From positions 186,001 through 250,000 of the forward strand of contig NZ_JABFHI010000001.1 in assembly GCF_013112225.1 (NCBI RefSeq): a DNA stretch of 64,000 nt, in the 5' to 3' direction. Position numbers and translations under genes: made by a program. This document shows, in pieces, positions 1 through 8,043 of this stretch; within the stretch, counting starts at the first letter, position 1, and each line of letters starts with the position of its first letter. The stretch is from Vreelandella azerica. Its GTDB lineage: Bacteria; Pseudomonadota; Gammaproteobacteria; Pseudomonadales; Halomonadaceae. The notes beneath the pieces were generated by a model, which was given only the letters and a program-made list of their open reading frames with translations, was not told the origin of the DNA and did no database searches.

Positions 1-204
1 CTGCAGGAAATCGAACCCTTCGACCCAGCCCGCACCCTGTTTATTGACGATAACCCCAAGGTACTGGAAAGCGCCCGTGAATTCGGTATTTGCTACCTGC
101 TGGGTATCCGCGAGCCTGACAGTCAGCGTCCAGAAAAAGTGCTCAAGGAATTCGTCGCCCTGGATCGTTTTGCTGACTTGATGCAGTCTTCACCAACTGT
201 CTAG
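1..204 (+). CDS. C-terminal end of a HAD-family nucleotidase (YrfG-like), partial
   Basis: The window opens inside a reading frame whose last 67 codons remain, ending with TAG at 202-204. It holds a HAD motif IV-like acidic stretch (TLFIDDNPKVLESAREFGI, near the start) that binds magnesium in this family, followed by a helical tail. The identification rests on this motif and on synteny: in E. coli the GMP/IMP nucleotidase gene yrfG lies directly upstream of hslR and hslO, exactly as here. Only 10 bases separate it from hslR, and the hslR ribosome binding site begins at its stop codon, so the genes are probably cotranscribed. The start and catalytic nucleophile lie outside the window. Confidence 0.72.
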   Translation: MQEIEPFDPARTLFIDDNPKVLESAREFGICYLLGIREPDSQRPEKVLKEFVALDRFADLMQSSPTV

Positions 205-214
205 GAGGTTTGCC

Positions 215-604
215 GTGAGTGATGGCGTTCGACTCGATAAATGGCTGTGGGCGGCGCGTTTCTTCAAGACTCGCGCCCTGGCCAAGAAAGCCATAGAAGG
301 TGGCAAGGTTCAATACGATGGCGCGCGGGTAAAGACCAGCAAGAACGTCGAGCTGGGGGCGCTGATTCGCGTACCTCAGGGCTGGGATATCTACGAGGTG
401 GAAGTTATCTCGCTATCTGACCAGCGCCGTGGAGCGCCGGAGGCCCGCAAGCTGTACGCCGAAACCGAAGACAGTATTCAGCGGCGTAGTAAAGAAGCCG
501 AAGCCCGCCGCTTGACCAATGAAGTGATGCAGCATCCGCTTAAGCGCCCGGATAAAAAGCAACGGCGTGATATTCAGCGTTTCCAGCGTCAGCAGGGCGA
601 ATGA
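215..604 (+). CDS. hslR: Heat shock protein 15, ribosome-associated S4 RNA-binding protein
   Basis: The 129-residue protein begins with the S4 RNA-binding domain (RLDKWLWAARFFKTR onwards, residues 6-65) and ends in a very basic tail, the usual HslR architecture and length. Hsp15 binds free 50S subunits that carry a nascent chain and helps recycle stalled subunits after heat stress. The start is GTG at 215, chosen because AGGAGG at 203-208 is ideally placed. It sits between the yrfG end and hslO, the conserved heat-shock arrangement. Nothing is unusual in the frame. Confidence 0.93.
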   Translation: MSDGVRLDKWLWAARFFKTRALAKKAIEGGKVQYDGARVKTSKNVELGALIRVPQGWDIYEVEVISLSDQRRGAPEARKLYAETEDSIQRRSKEAEARRLTNEVMQHPLKRPDKKQRRDIQRFQRQQGE

Positions 605-663
605 CATCCTCATCATCACCCTGCTGATAGCTGGTCTTCCACTCTTATTTACCGGTTGCCTCT

Positions 664-1538
664 ATGTCTGACCAAATCCAACGTTTCCTGTTTGACCAAA
701 CCAATGTGCGCGGTGAGATTGTCACTCTTGAGCAGGCGTACCATGAAGTGCTCGACCGCCACGCCTACCCGGATGCCGTCAATGCGCTGCTGGGTGAATT
801 ACTGGCTGCCGTTGCGTTGCTGACGGATACCGTCAAGCTGGATGGTACCCTGAGCATCGAAGTGCGCGGTCAGGGTAGTCTGTCACTGCTGATGGCTGAA
901 TCCAATCCTGGGGGTGAGCTACGGGCGATTGCCCGGGTAGCCGAAAACGCCGCCTTGCCTGATGGTGACACACCTTTCCGTGAGCTGGTGGGTGACGGCC
1001 AGATTGTTATCACTCTGGACCCTAAGGATGGCAACCGCTATCAGGGCATAGTGGCGCTGGATCATGAAGATCTGGCCGGGTGCCTGGAAGCCTATTTCAG
1101 CCAGTCTGAGCAGCTGCCTACACGACTTTGGCTGGCGGCAGATGGCCAGCGGGCGGGGGCTTGCTGCTGCAGCGTCTACCCAGTGAAGCGCAAAACCAGG
1201 ACGTCGATGCCTGGGAGCGCAGTGTTCATCTGGCTGCCACCATCAAGCGCGAAGAAATGCTCGGTCTTGAGCAACGCGAGGTGCTCTATCGGCTCTATCA
1301 CGAGGAGACTGTTCGTGTATTTGAACCCAAGGCGCTGCGCTTTGGTTGCACCTGCTCCCGCGAACGGATGGCTAACGCCTTGCTCACGCTGGGTGCCAAT
1401 GAACTGCGCGATATCCTGGCTGAGCAGGGTGCCATAGACACGCAATGCCATTTCTGCCACACGGAATATCACTACACCGCCGCGGAAGTCGAAACTCTTT
1501 TAGAAGACCCGTCGGCACCGGCGCCGACCATTCATTAG
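664..1538 (+). CDS. hslO: Hsp33 redox-regulated chaperone, split by a one-base frameshift
   Basis: Hsp33 is a cytosolic holdase activated by oxidative unfolding. The N-terminal core is read from ATG 664, and the C-terminal zinc switch with its CTC and CHFC cysteine motifs (about residues 232-267) is read one frame over, ending with TAA at 1536-1538. Continuity breaks at the G5 run 1155-1159. One extra G restores an uninterrupted protein of about 291 residues, the normal family length, reading [12 protein letters not shown] across the joint. Because both halves are well conserved including all four zinc cysteines, I infer a sequencing deletion rather than a pseudogene. It follows hslR by 59 bases. 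Confidence 0.9.
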
Positions 1539-1652
1539 AAATGTAGTCATCGATGAAGGCTATTGATGACTGAATGTCTGTTGATAAGCTACTGGATTAT
1601 CTATTGACTTGACGATTCTAACGAACAGTTGTTTAAACGTGATATTGCGCTG

Positions 1653-1698
1653 CAACACAAAATATTGTGGTTGTGTTGTAGTTTAACTACAAAATATT
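1653..1698. promoter_or_regulatory. Nested palindromes upstream of pckA, possible operator
   Basis: Three overlapping symmetries are seen. CAACACAA (1653-1660) pairs with TTGTGTTG (1671-1678). TGTAGTT (1677-1683) pairs with AACTACA (1685-1691). ACAAAATATT occurs twice in direct orientation (1657-1666 and 1689-1698). The density is unusual for a short gap and would suit a regulator binding site, but the terminator that follows lies between it and pckA, so it may equally belong to the end of the hslO transcript. Function is unknown. Confidence 0.35.
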
Positions 1699-1704
1699 TG
1701 CCTT

Positions 1705-1732
1705 AAGCCCCCATTTTCCGGGGGCTTTCTTT
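1705..1732 (+). terminator. Rho-independent terminator after hslO
   Basis: AAGCCCCC (1705-1712) and GGGGGCTT (1720-1727) form an 8-bp stem with a 7-base loop, followed by a T-rich tail (TTCTTTTT). Confidence 0.8.
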
Positions 1733-1849
1733 TTGTCATAATGCACGTGATTTTAGCTTACCCGACCTGGTCAAACCGGTCGGGAATGTTTTTGCAGGCG
1801 TCGGAGACGCCGGATAAACGGATAAATGGCCTAAGGCCCAGGAATCGAC

Positions 1850-3405
1850 ATGACCACGACTCAAGCTGCTCCTCAAGCCCACGTAAACCTAAACACCGCC
1901 GAATTGATCGAGCGCGCTGTGGCTCGTGGTGAGGGCCGTCTGTCGGCGAACGGTGCTCTGGTGGTGAGTACCGGCGAACGCACCGGCCGCTCACCCAAGG
2001 ATCGTTTTATCGTCGATGAACCATCGACCCGCGACAGCATCGACTGGGGCAGCGTTAACCGTCCGTTTGACGCCGACAAGTTCTCTGCACTCTGGGCGCG
2101 GGTCGATGAATACCTGCAAAGCCATGATACCTTCGTTTCCGAACTGCACGTGGGCAGTGATCAGGAGCACTATCTGCCCGTACGGGTCACCGCCGAAACG
2201 GCCTGGCACAACCTGTTTGGCCGCACCATGTTCGTGCGCCCCGAGGTGTATAACCCGAGCGCCAAAGACGCCTGGCAGATTTTCAATGCAGCGCATTTTG
2301 TTTGTGAGCCAAGCCGCGATGGCACCAACTCCGATGGCTGCGTGATCATCAACTTTGCTGAGAAAAAGTCCTGATTGCCGGTATGCACTATGCCGGTGAA
2401 ATGAAAAAGGCCATGTTCTCGGTTCAGAACTACCTGCTGCCGGATGCGGATGTGCTGCCCATGCACTGCTCGGCCAACGTCGGTGAGGACGGTGAAACCT
2501 GCCTGTTCTTCGGGCTCTCCGGTACCGGTAAGACCACATTGTCAGCAGACCCGGCGCGCTATCTGATCGGTGATGACGAGCACGGCTGGGGCGATGACAC
2601 TGTGTTCAACATGGAAGGCGGTTGCTATGCCAAGTGCATCGACCTGTCCGAGAAAAATGAGCCGGTTATCTGGAACGCTATCAAGTTTGGCACCGTGCTG
2701 GAAAACGTGGTGCTGGATGACCGCCGCGAGCCGGATTACGCCGACGACAGCCTGACCCAGAATTCACGGGCGGCCTATCCGCTGGAGCACATTGAAAAGC
2801 GTGTACCGGAAAATCGTGCTGGTGAGCCGAATGCCATTGTCTTCCTGACCTGCGATATGTCAGGCGTGTTGCCGCCAGTTTCCGTGCTCTCCAAGGAAGC
2901 CGCTGCTTATCACTTCCTGTCGGGTTACACTGCCAAGGTGGGCTCTACTGAAATGGGCTCTTCCGAAGGGCTGGCAGCGACCTTCTCAACTTGCTTTGGT
3001 GCTCCCTTCTTCCCACGTCCGGCGCGCGAGTATGCTGATCTGCTGATCAAGCGCGTTGAAAAGAAGGATGCTCAGGTTTATCTGGTCAACACCGGTTGGA
3101 CCGGCGGTGCCTACGGCGAAGGCGGTTCGCGCTTCTCGATCCCCACTACGCGCGCCATTATTACCGCTATTCAGTCCGGTGTTCTGCGTGATGTGGAAAC
3201 CAAGCAGATTGATGGCCTCAACCTGCAGGTGCCTGTGGCGGTTCCCGGCGTTGATTCCAGCCTGCTTGATCCGCGTGACACCTGGCAGGATAAGGAAGCC
3301 TATAACCGTCATATGAAGGAATTGGCCACCAAGTTTGTTGATAACTTTAAGAAGTTTGAAGGCGTGAATGACGCTATTGTTCAGGCAGGTCCGCAGCTGA
3401 CCTGA
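1850..3405 (+). CDS. pckA: Phosphoenolpyruvate carboxykinase (ATP), frameshifted
   Basis: PckA converts oxaloacetate and ATP to phosphoenolpyruvate and CO2, the first committed step of gluconeogenesis, in the cytosol. The N-terminal part (start ATG 1850) carries the substrate-binding RTGRSPKD motif. The second part carries the kinase P-loop [11 protein letters not shown] near residue 224. The frame is interrupted at the A5 run 2363-2367: with six A the sequence reads through as [19 protein letters not shown], giving about 518 residues, close to the family norm. A strong terminator follows at 3487. The break looks like an undercalled homopolymer. Family assignment is certain. Confidence 0.93.
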
Positions 3406-3486
3406 AGGATCGATCGGCTAACGTGTACAAAACTAGCATGTACAAAATAGTTAGCCTGTAGAACATTAGATAAACGATGTGGTCTC

Positions 3487-3518
3487 AATGGGGGAGTGCT
3501 AAGGCACTGCCCCATTTT
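3487..3518 (+). terminator. Terminator after pckA
   Basis: AATGGGG-G-AGTGC and GCACT-G-CCCCATT form a long hairpin with a single mismatch around a TAAG loop, followed by TTTTTG. It lies just upstream of the msrB ribosome binding site. Confidence 0.8.
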
Positions 3519-3547
3519 TGTTTATTAACATCTGGAGTCTTGTCTTG

Positions 3548-4044
3548 ATGAAACGTCGTCACTTTTTGGGTCTTGCCGGGCTGACAGGCCTGGCCGGGAT
3601 GCTGCCAGGGGTTTCGTTTGGCTTTCCGCGCGTCAAGCTGGAGGCTGCCCCAGGGCTTGAACCCCTCGAACTTACTGAAGCTCAGTGGCGCGAACGACTT
3701 TCCGACAAAGCCTTTTACGTGCTGCGCGAACACGGTACCGAGGAGCCTTTTTCAAGCCCCTGGATGGAGAATGGCGCGAGGGTGAATACCGCTGTGCCGG
3801 ATGCGATCTGGTGCTGTTTACCAGTGCCATGAAATATGACTCGGGTACAGGCTGGCCGAGTTATTTCGAGCATGTGGAAGGGCATATGCTTAGCCAGCTC
3901 GATTTCTCGTTGATCTGGCCCCGGGTGGAATATCATTGTGCCCGCTGCGGTGGCCATCAAGGGCATGTGTTTGATGATGGCCCTGAACCCACCGGTCTGC
4001 GCTGGTGCAATAACGGGGCTGCCTTGCGTTTTGTCCCGGCCTGA
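3548..4044 (+). CDS. msrB: Peptide methionine-R-sulfoxide reductase with Tat signal, frameshifted
   Basis: MsrB reduces methionine-R-sulfoxide in proteins. The start ATG 3548 (GGAG upstream) gives MKRRHFLGLAGLTGLAG, a twin-arginine-like export signal, so the enzyme is predicted to act outside the cytoplasm. The MsrB domain follows with zinc ligands in CAGC and CARC and the terminal RWCNNGAALRFVP region that holds the catalytic Cys. The frame breaks near 3748-3760, where one added C (C4 run 3757-3760) or T (T5 run 3748-3752) joins the halves as GTEEPFSSPLDGEWREGEY. The restored length is about 165 residues. The exported form is a lineage feature of some MsrB proteins and not an assembly effect. 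Confidence 0.85.
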
Positions 4045-4110
4045 GGCGTTAAGGCGCTGATTGTGATACCTTGACGGCTTTATCAAAGCTGCATGAGATT
4101 GTTGCGATAT

Positions 4111-6459
4111 ATGGATGTCAATCAGCGTATTCTCACCCGCCTGGCGGATGAACTTGGTGTTCGCCCCCAGCAGGTGTCGGCCACAGTAGCCCTTCTTGAT
4201 GAAGGTTCGACCGTTCCGTTTATCGCGCGTTATCGCAAGGAAGTGACCGGCGCGCTGGATGATATCCAGCTACGCCAGCTGGATGAGCGCCTGCGTTACC
4301 TGCGCGAACTGGAAGAGCGCCGTGCTGGCGTGGTGGCCGCCATTGAGGAACAAGGCAAGCTGACGCCCGAACTGGCCCGCCAGCTAGACGCCGCGGATAC
4401 CAAGCAGCGTTTGGAAGACTTGTACCTGCCCTTTAAGAAAAGGCGCCGCACCAAGGCGCAGATTGCCCGTGAAGCCGGGCTGGAGCCGTTAGCGGATGCG
4501 CTGCTAGCCAATCCTTCATTAACCCCTGAACACGAAGCACAAGCCTATCTGCGCCCAGCAGACGGTGACATTGCCGCCATTGAAGATACCAAAGCCGCGC
4601 TGGATGGTGCCAAGCAGATTTTGATGGAGCGCTTTGCTGAAGACCCCGAGCTGATTGGCCAGCTGCGTGAACGGCTGTGGCAGGAAGGCGAACTGAGCGC
4701 CCGAGTGCTTGATGGCAAACAACAGGAAGGCGCCAAGTTCTCCGACTATTTCGAGCATGATGAAAAGCTCGCCAAGGTGCCATCGCACCGGGCATTAGCC
4801 ATGTTCCGTGGCCGCAATGAAGGGGTGCTTGGCTTGGCGATTCGCCTGCCGGGTGAAGAGGAAGCGCCAGTTCATCCCGCACAGGTAGCGATTGCCCGCC
4901 AGGTGGGCGTACGTGATGAAGGGCGCCCGGCTGACAAATGGTTGAGTGAAGTGGTGCGCTGGACCTGGCGGGTCAAGCTTTATACCGCGCTTGAAACCGA
5001 GCTGCTTGGCCGCTTGCGTGAACAGGCCGAGTTGACCGCCATTGAGGTCTTTGCCGCCAATCTCAAGGATCTGTTGCTCGCCGCGCCCGCCGGGCAGAAA
5101 GTCACCCTGGCGATTGACCCCGGCCTGAGAACCGGCTGTAAGGTGGCGGTGGTGGATGCCACCGGACAGTTCGTCGATCAGGCAACGATTTATCCTCACG
5201 CCCCTCAGAAGCAGTGGGATCAGGCGTTGGCTGAACTTGCCCGCCTGGTCAACAAGCACAGCGTCTCACTGATCGCCGTAGGCAACGGTACCGCCAGCCG
5301 CGAGACCGATAAACTGGCCGCTGAGCTGGTCAAGCGGATGGCCCCTGAACAGCGCCTGAGCAAGGTCATGGTGTCTGAAGCCGGCGCATCTGTGTACTCC
5401 GCGTCAGAATACGCCTCCCGCGAGCTGCCGGATCTGGATGTCACCGTGCGGGGCGCCGTGTCCATCGCTCGCCGCCTGCAGGATCCGCTGGCCGAGTTGG
5501 TCAAGATCGAACCCAGATCGATTGGCGTGGGCCAGTACCAGCATGATGTTTCTCAGCTAAAGCTTTCAAGATCCCTTGAAGCCGTGATTGAAGACTGTGT
5601 CAATGCCGTAGGAGTTGACCTGAATACGGCCTCCAGCGCCTTGCTCTCGCGGGTTGCCGGCCTTTCAGCTACGCTGGCAGAAAATATCGTAGCCCAGCGC
5701 AATGCCAAAGGGGCTTTCAATAGCCGTAAAGAGCTGTTGGAGGTCAGCCGTCTGGGGCCCAAGACATTCGAGCAGTGCGCAGGTTTCTTGCGTATCAGTA
5801 ATGCCGAGAACCCCTTGGATGCCAGTGCTGTTCACCCTGAAACCTATCGCCTGGTAGAGCAGATCGCCAAGCATCAGGGCCGCGATGTGAAAGGCCTGAT
5901 AGGTGACAGCGCCACGTTGAAAACGCTCAAGCCCGCCGATTTTGCCGATGAGCGCTTTGGGGTATTCACCGTGACCGATATCATCGCCGAGCTGGATAAA
6001 CCTGGCCGTGACCCGCGCCCTGAGTTCAAGGCAGCCGAGTTTCGCGAGGGGGTTGAAACCCTGAAAGATCTAGAGCTAGGCATGGTACTGGAAGGCACGG
6101 TCACCAACGTGACACATTTCGGCGCCTTCGTGGATATTGGTGTTCATCAGGATGGTCTGGTGCATATTTCGGCGCTTTCCGAGCGTTTTATCGACGACCC
6201 GCGCAGTGTGGTCAAGGCGGGCGATATTGTTCATGTCAAAGTAATGAGTGTGGATATACCGCGCAAGCGGGTAGGGCTCTCCATGCGCCTGGACGACCAG
6301 CCTGAACAGGCTTCAAGCGAGGAGAACCAGCGCCCCACACAAACGCATAGCCGCACTGCTAATGAGCGTGGTCAGCGCAAGGCCGCCCAGGCAACTCCAG
6401 AGCCAGCGGCGGTCGGTGCCCTGGGGGCCGCGCTTTTAAAAGCGCGGCAGGATAAGTAA
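4111..6459 (+). CDS. tex: Tex-family S1 RNA-binding protein (YhgF)
   Basis: This is a conserved transcription accessory protein thought to bind nucleic acids and influence transcription and RNA turnover. The order matches Tex: N-terminal helical Tex domain, central YqgF-like RNase H fold (IDPGLRTGCKVAVVD near residue 335), helix-hairpin-helix region (GVDLNTASSALLSRVAGL), and a C-terminal S1 domain (about residues 645-715, GTVTNVTHFGAFVDIGVH). A basic, low-complexity tail ends the protein. ATG 4111 (MDVNQRILTRLADELG) fits the family start; ATG 4093 six codons upstream is also possible, and neither has a strong ribosome binding site. Confidence 0.92.
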   Translation: MDVNQRILTRLADELGVRPQQVSATVALLDEGSTVPFIARYRKEVTGALDDIQLRQLDERLRYLRELEERRAGVVAAIEEQGKLTPELARQLDAADTKQRLEDLYLPFKKRRRTKAQIAREAGLEPLADALLANPSLTPEHEAQAYLRPADGDIAAIEDTKAALDGAKQILMERFAEDPELIGQLRERLWQEGELSARVLDGKQQEGAKFSDYFEHDEKLAKVPSHRALAMFRGRNEGVLGLAIRLPGEEEAPVHPAQVAIARQVGVRDEGRPADKWLSEVVRWTWRVKLYTALETELLGRLREQAELTAIEVFAANLKDLLLAAPAGQKVTLAIDPGLRTGCKVAVVDATGQFVDQATIYPHAPQKQWDQALAELARLVNKHSVSLIAVGNGTASRETDKLAAELVKRMAPEQRLSKVMVSEAGASVYSASEYASRELPDLDVTVRGAVSIARRLQDPLAELVKIEPRSIGVGQYQHDVSQLKLSRSLEAVIEDCVNAVGVDLNTASSALLSRVAGLSATLAENIVAQRNAKGAFNSRKELLEVSRLGPKTFEQCAGFLRISNAENPLDASAVHPETYRLVEQIAKHQGRDVKGLIGDSATLKTLKPADFADERFGVFTVTDIIAELDKPGRDPRPEFKAAEFREGVETLKDLELGMVLEGTVTNVTHFGAFVDIGVHQDGLVHISALSERFIDDPRSVVKAGDIVHVKVMSVDIPRKRVGLSMRLDDQPEQASSEENQRPTQTHSRTANERGQRKAAQATPEPAAVGALGAALLKARQDK

Positions 6460-6541
6460 TCCGTTCGAGGTAATGCGGTCAAAATGAATGTCGATAGCGT
6501 AATACTATTGTCCGCTTGCCTTGATCAAAATACACGTCAAA

Positions 6542-6590
6542 CCTCGTACGTTTAGTGCGAGGAAAGAAAGCGCGAGGCGCGCAGCGCCTC
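6542..6590. repeat. Left-end hairpins of the TnpB element
   Basis: Two adjacent hairpins are seen: CCTCGTAC (6542-6549) with GTGCGAGG (6555-6562), including one G-T pair, and GAGGCGC (6574-6580) with GCGCCTC (6584-6590). Subterminal hairpins are what TnpA recognises in this superfamily. The second could also affect tnpB expression. Confidence 0.6.
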
Positions 6591-6630
6591 TATGTTGACA
6601 TGTTATTTATACTACGCTAGATTTTTGGTT

Positions 6631-7788
6631 ATGACTATCGTACACCGAGCCTACAAATATCGGTTTTACCCAACGCATGAGCAAGCCGAGCAGCTTGCCC
6701 AGACGTTTGGCTGTGTGCGGTATGTCTACAACCATTTCCTGCGCCAGCGCACCGATGCTTGGTTCGAGCGTCAGGAACGCATGAACTATAATGCCACTGC
6801 CAAAGCGCTCACTGTTCTCAAGAAACAACCAGACACGGCGTTTCTGGCCGATGTATCCAACGTCTGCCTGCAGCAGTCGCTCCGGCATCTGGATCGCGCG
6901 TTCAGCAACTTCTTTAAAGGCCAGGCGCGATATCCCACCTTCAAGAAAAAGCAGCGCAAACAGTCCGCGACGTATATGGCGAACGGCTTTCGCTGGCGCG
7001 ATGGCAAGCTGTGGCTCGCCAAGCACAAAGACCCGCTGGCTATCCGCTGGAGTCGGTATTTTTCCGGCACACCGAGCAGCATCACGGTGAGCTGTGACAC
7101 CGCTGGCCGTTACCACGTCAGTTTTTTGGTAGAAGAAGCGGTGACGCCGCTCCCTGTGACACCTAAGATGGTCGGTATCGACCTGGGACTCACCCACCGC
7201 GTCATTACTAGTCACGGCGATAAAATCTCCAACCCACGTTTTTTGCGTCGCACTGAGCGCAAGCTGGCGCGGGCGCAACGAAGCCTGTCCCGTAAACAGA
7301 AAGGCTCGAATAACCGTGCCAAGGCGCGGCATCGGGTAGCTAGGGTACATGCCAAGCTGGCTGATCAGCGCCGCGACGCCACCCATAAACTCTCCACGCA
7401 GCTTATTCACGAGAACCAAGTCATTGCTGCCGAGAGTTTGCAGATCAAGAACCTGCTAAAAAACCGCAAATTGGCCAAAGCGATTAGCGACGTGGGCTGG
7501 CATAAACTGCTCCAGCAGCTGGCTTACAAGGCCGAGCGGCATGGTCGTCAATTCGTGCAGATAGACAAGTGGTACCCCAGTTCGAAGCGTTGTTTTCACT
7601 GTGGTCATATCACTGACAAGATGCCGCTCACTATCCGCACCTGGGACTGCCCGAGCTGCGGCACCCAAGGCATTGACCGCGATGTAAACGCCGCTCGCAA
7701 CATTTTGCAATCGGGCAAAGCGATTCTGGCAGGGGCTGACAAGCTCCGTCAGCATGAAAAGACTACCGTAGGGCTTACGGGAGGTTAA
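6631..7788 (+). CDS. tnpB: TnpB RNA-guided endonuclease
   Basis: TnpB is the RNA-guided DNA nuclease ancestral to Cas12. Starting at ATG 6631 the protein has 385 residues. It has the N-terminal helix-turn-helix/WED-like region beginning AYKYRFYPTHEQ, then a split RuvC domain with all three acids present: D184 in GIDLGLTH, E268 in AAESLQIKN, and D351 in DRDVNAARN. The zinc finger is complete (C321, C324, C340, C343). Length and motifs suggest an intact nuclease. ATG 6592 lies in frame upstream but the family start AYKYR supports 6631. It sits between tex and gshA, both unaffected. The 3' end of the gene and downstream element end should form its guide RNA. Confidence 0.93.
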   Translation: MTIVHRAYKYRFYPTHEQAEQLAQTFGCVRYVYNHFLRQRTDAWFERQERMNYNATAKALTVLKKQPDTAFLADVSNVCLQQSLRHLDRAFSNFFKGQARYPTFKKKQRKQSATYMANGFRWRDGKLWLAKHKDPLAIRWSRYFSGTPSSITVSCDTAGRYHVSFLVEEAVTPLPVTPKMVGIDLGLTHRVITSHGDKISNPRFLRRTERKLARAQRSLSRKQKGSNNRAKARHRVARVHAKLADQRRDATHKLSTQLIHENQVIAAESLQIKNLLKNRKLAKAISDVGWHKLLQQLAYKAERHGRQFVQIDKWYPSSKRCFHCGHITDKMPLTIRTWDCPSCGTQGIDRDVNAARNILQSGKAILAGADKLRQHEKTTVGLTGG

Positions 7789-7937
7789 GCCTGTGGAGCT
7801 TGTGTAAGACCTGCGGTGTCATCACCAAGGGCAACGGGCTGCGAAGCAGGAACCTGGAAGGCAACAACCAGGGAATCTCCTTCCTTTCCGCCGTAGGCGG
7901 CAGCTTCTTAAAAAGCTGAGGGAGGAGAGGAGGTCAA
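7789..7937 (+). ncRNA. Putative omega RNA (reRNA) scaffold at the element right end
   Basis: In TnpB systems the guide RNA derives from the tnpB 3' end and the right element end, with the guide taken from flanking DNA. Here the segment after the stop codon has the characteristic GCGAAGCAGGAACC block and a branched fold: inner hairpins CCGCC-GTA-GGCGG and AGCTT-CTTAA-AAGCT inside CTCCTTCC...GGGAGGAG. It ends at GAGGTCAA. The guide would start at 7938 (TGTTTGACTAATGGCG). The 5' end of the RNA is not determinable and probably lies inside tnpB. Confidence 0.6.
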
Positions 7938-8043
7938 TGTTTGACTAATGGCGCTATACCCTGCGCTTCTGCGTCGCTTGGTCGACATATAAAACGAGTT
8001 TATCCGTCAGTTGCTGGCGGACCAGACACAAGGAGTGTTCACT

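Larger units (their letters stand above)
1539..1849. other. hslO-pckA intergenic region with palindromes and a terminator
   Basis: This 311-base gap has no convincing gene. It contains nested inverted repeats (1653-1691), described separately, and a rho-independent terminator (1705-1732). The stretch 1733-1849 should hold the pckA leader. I see no confident sigma-70 promoter. Confidence 0.6.
6526..7937 (+). mobile_element. IS200/IS605-superfamily solo TnpB element (IS1341-like)
   Basis: The element contains tnpB but no tnpA transposase. The left flank is TTGAT (6521-6525), the same target motif used by ISDra2. Just inside are hairpin CCTCGTAC/GTGCGAGG (6542-6562) and perfect hairpin GAGGCGC-GCA-GCGCCTC (6574-6590). 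The right end is the typical subterminal region of this superfamily (GCGAAGCAGGAACC, then a branched hairpin block) finishing in GAGGTCAA at 7937. Coordinates are inferred from these landmarks: the left end is less certain than the right. Joining TTGAT to the bases after 7937 would give the predicted empty site. Movement would need TnpA from elsewhere in the genome. Confidence 0.75.

Noticed and set aside
664-1538. Programmed frameshifting in hslO
   Set aside because: No slippery heptamer and pseudoknot pattern was evident, and the same type of break occurs in many unrelated genes, which points to sequencing error.
6607-7419. Long minus-strand open frame within tnpB
   Set aside because: It is a shadow of tnpB: no family resemblance, no ribosome binding site, while the plus frame has all catalytic motifs.
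6526-7937. A tnpA transposase partner
   Set aside because: No Y1 transposase frame with HUH motif lies between tex and gshA in either strand.
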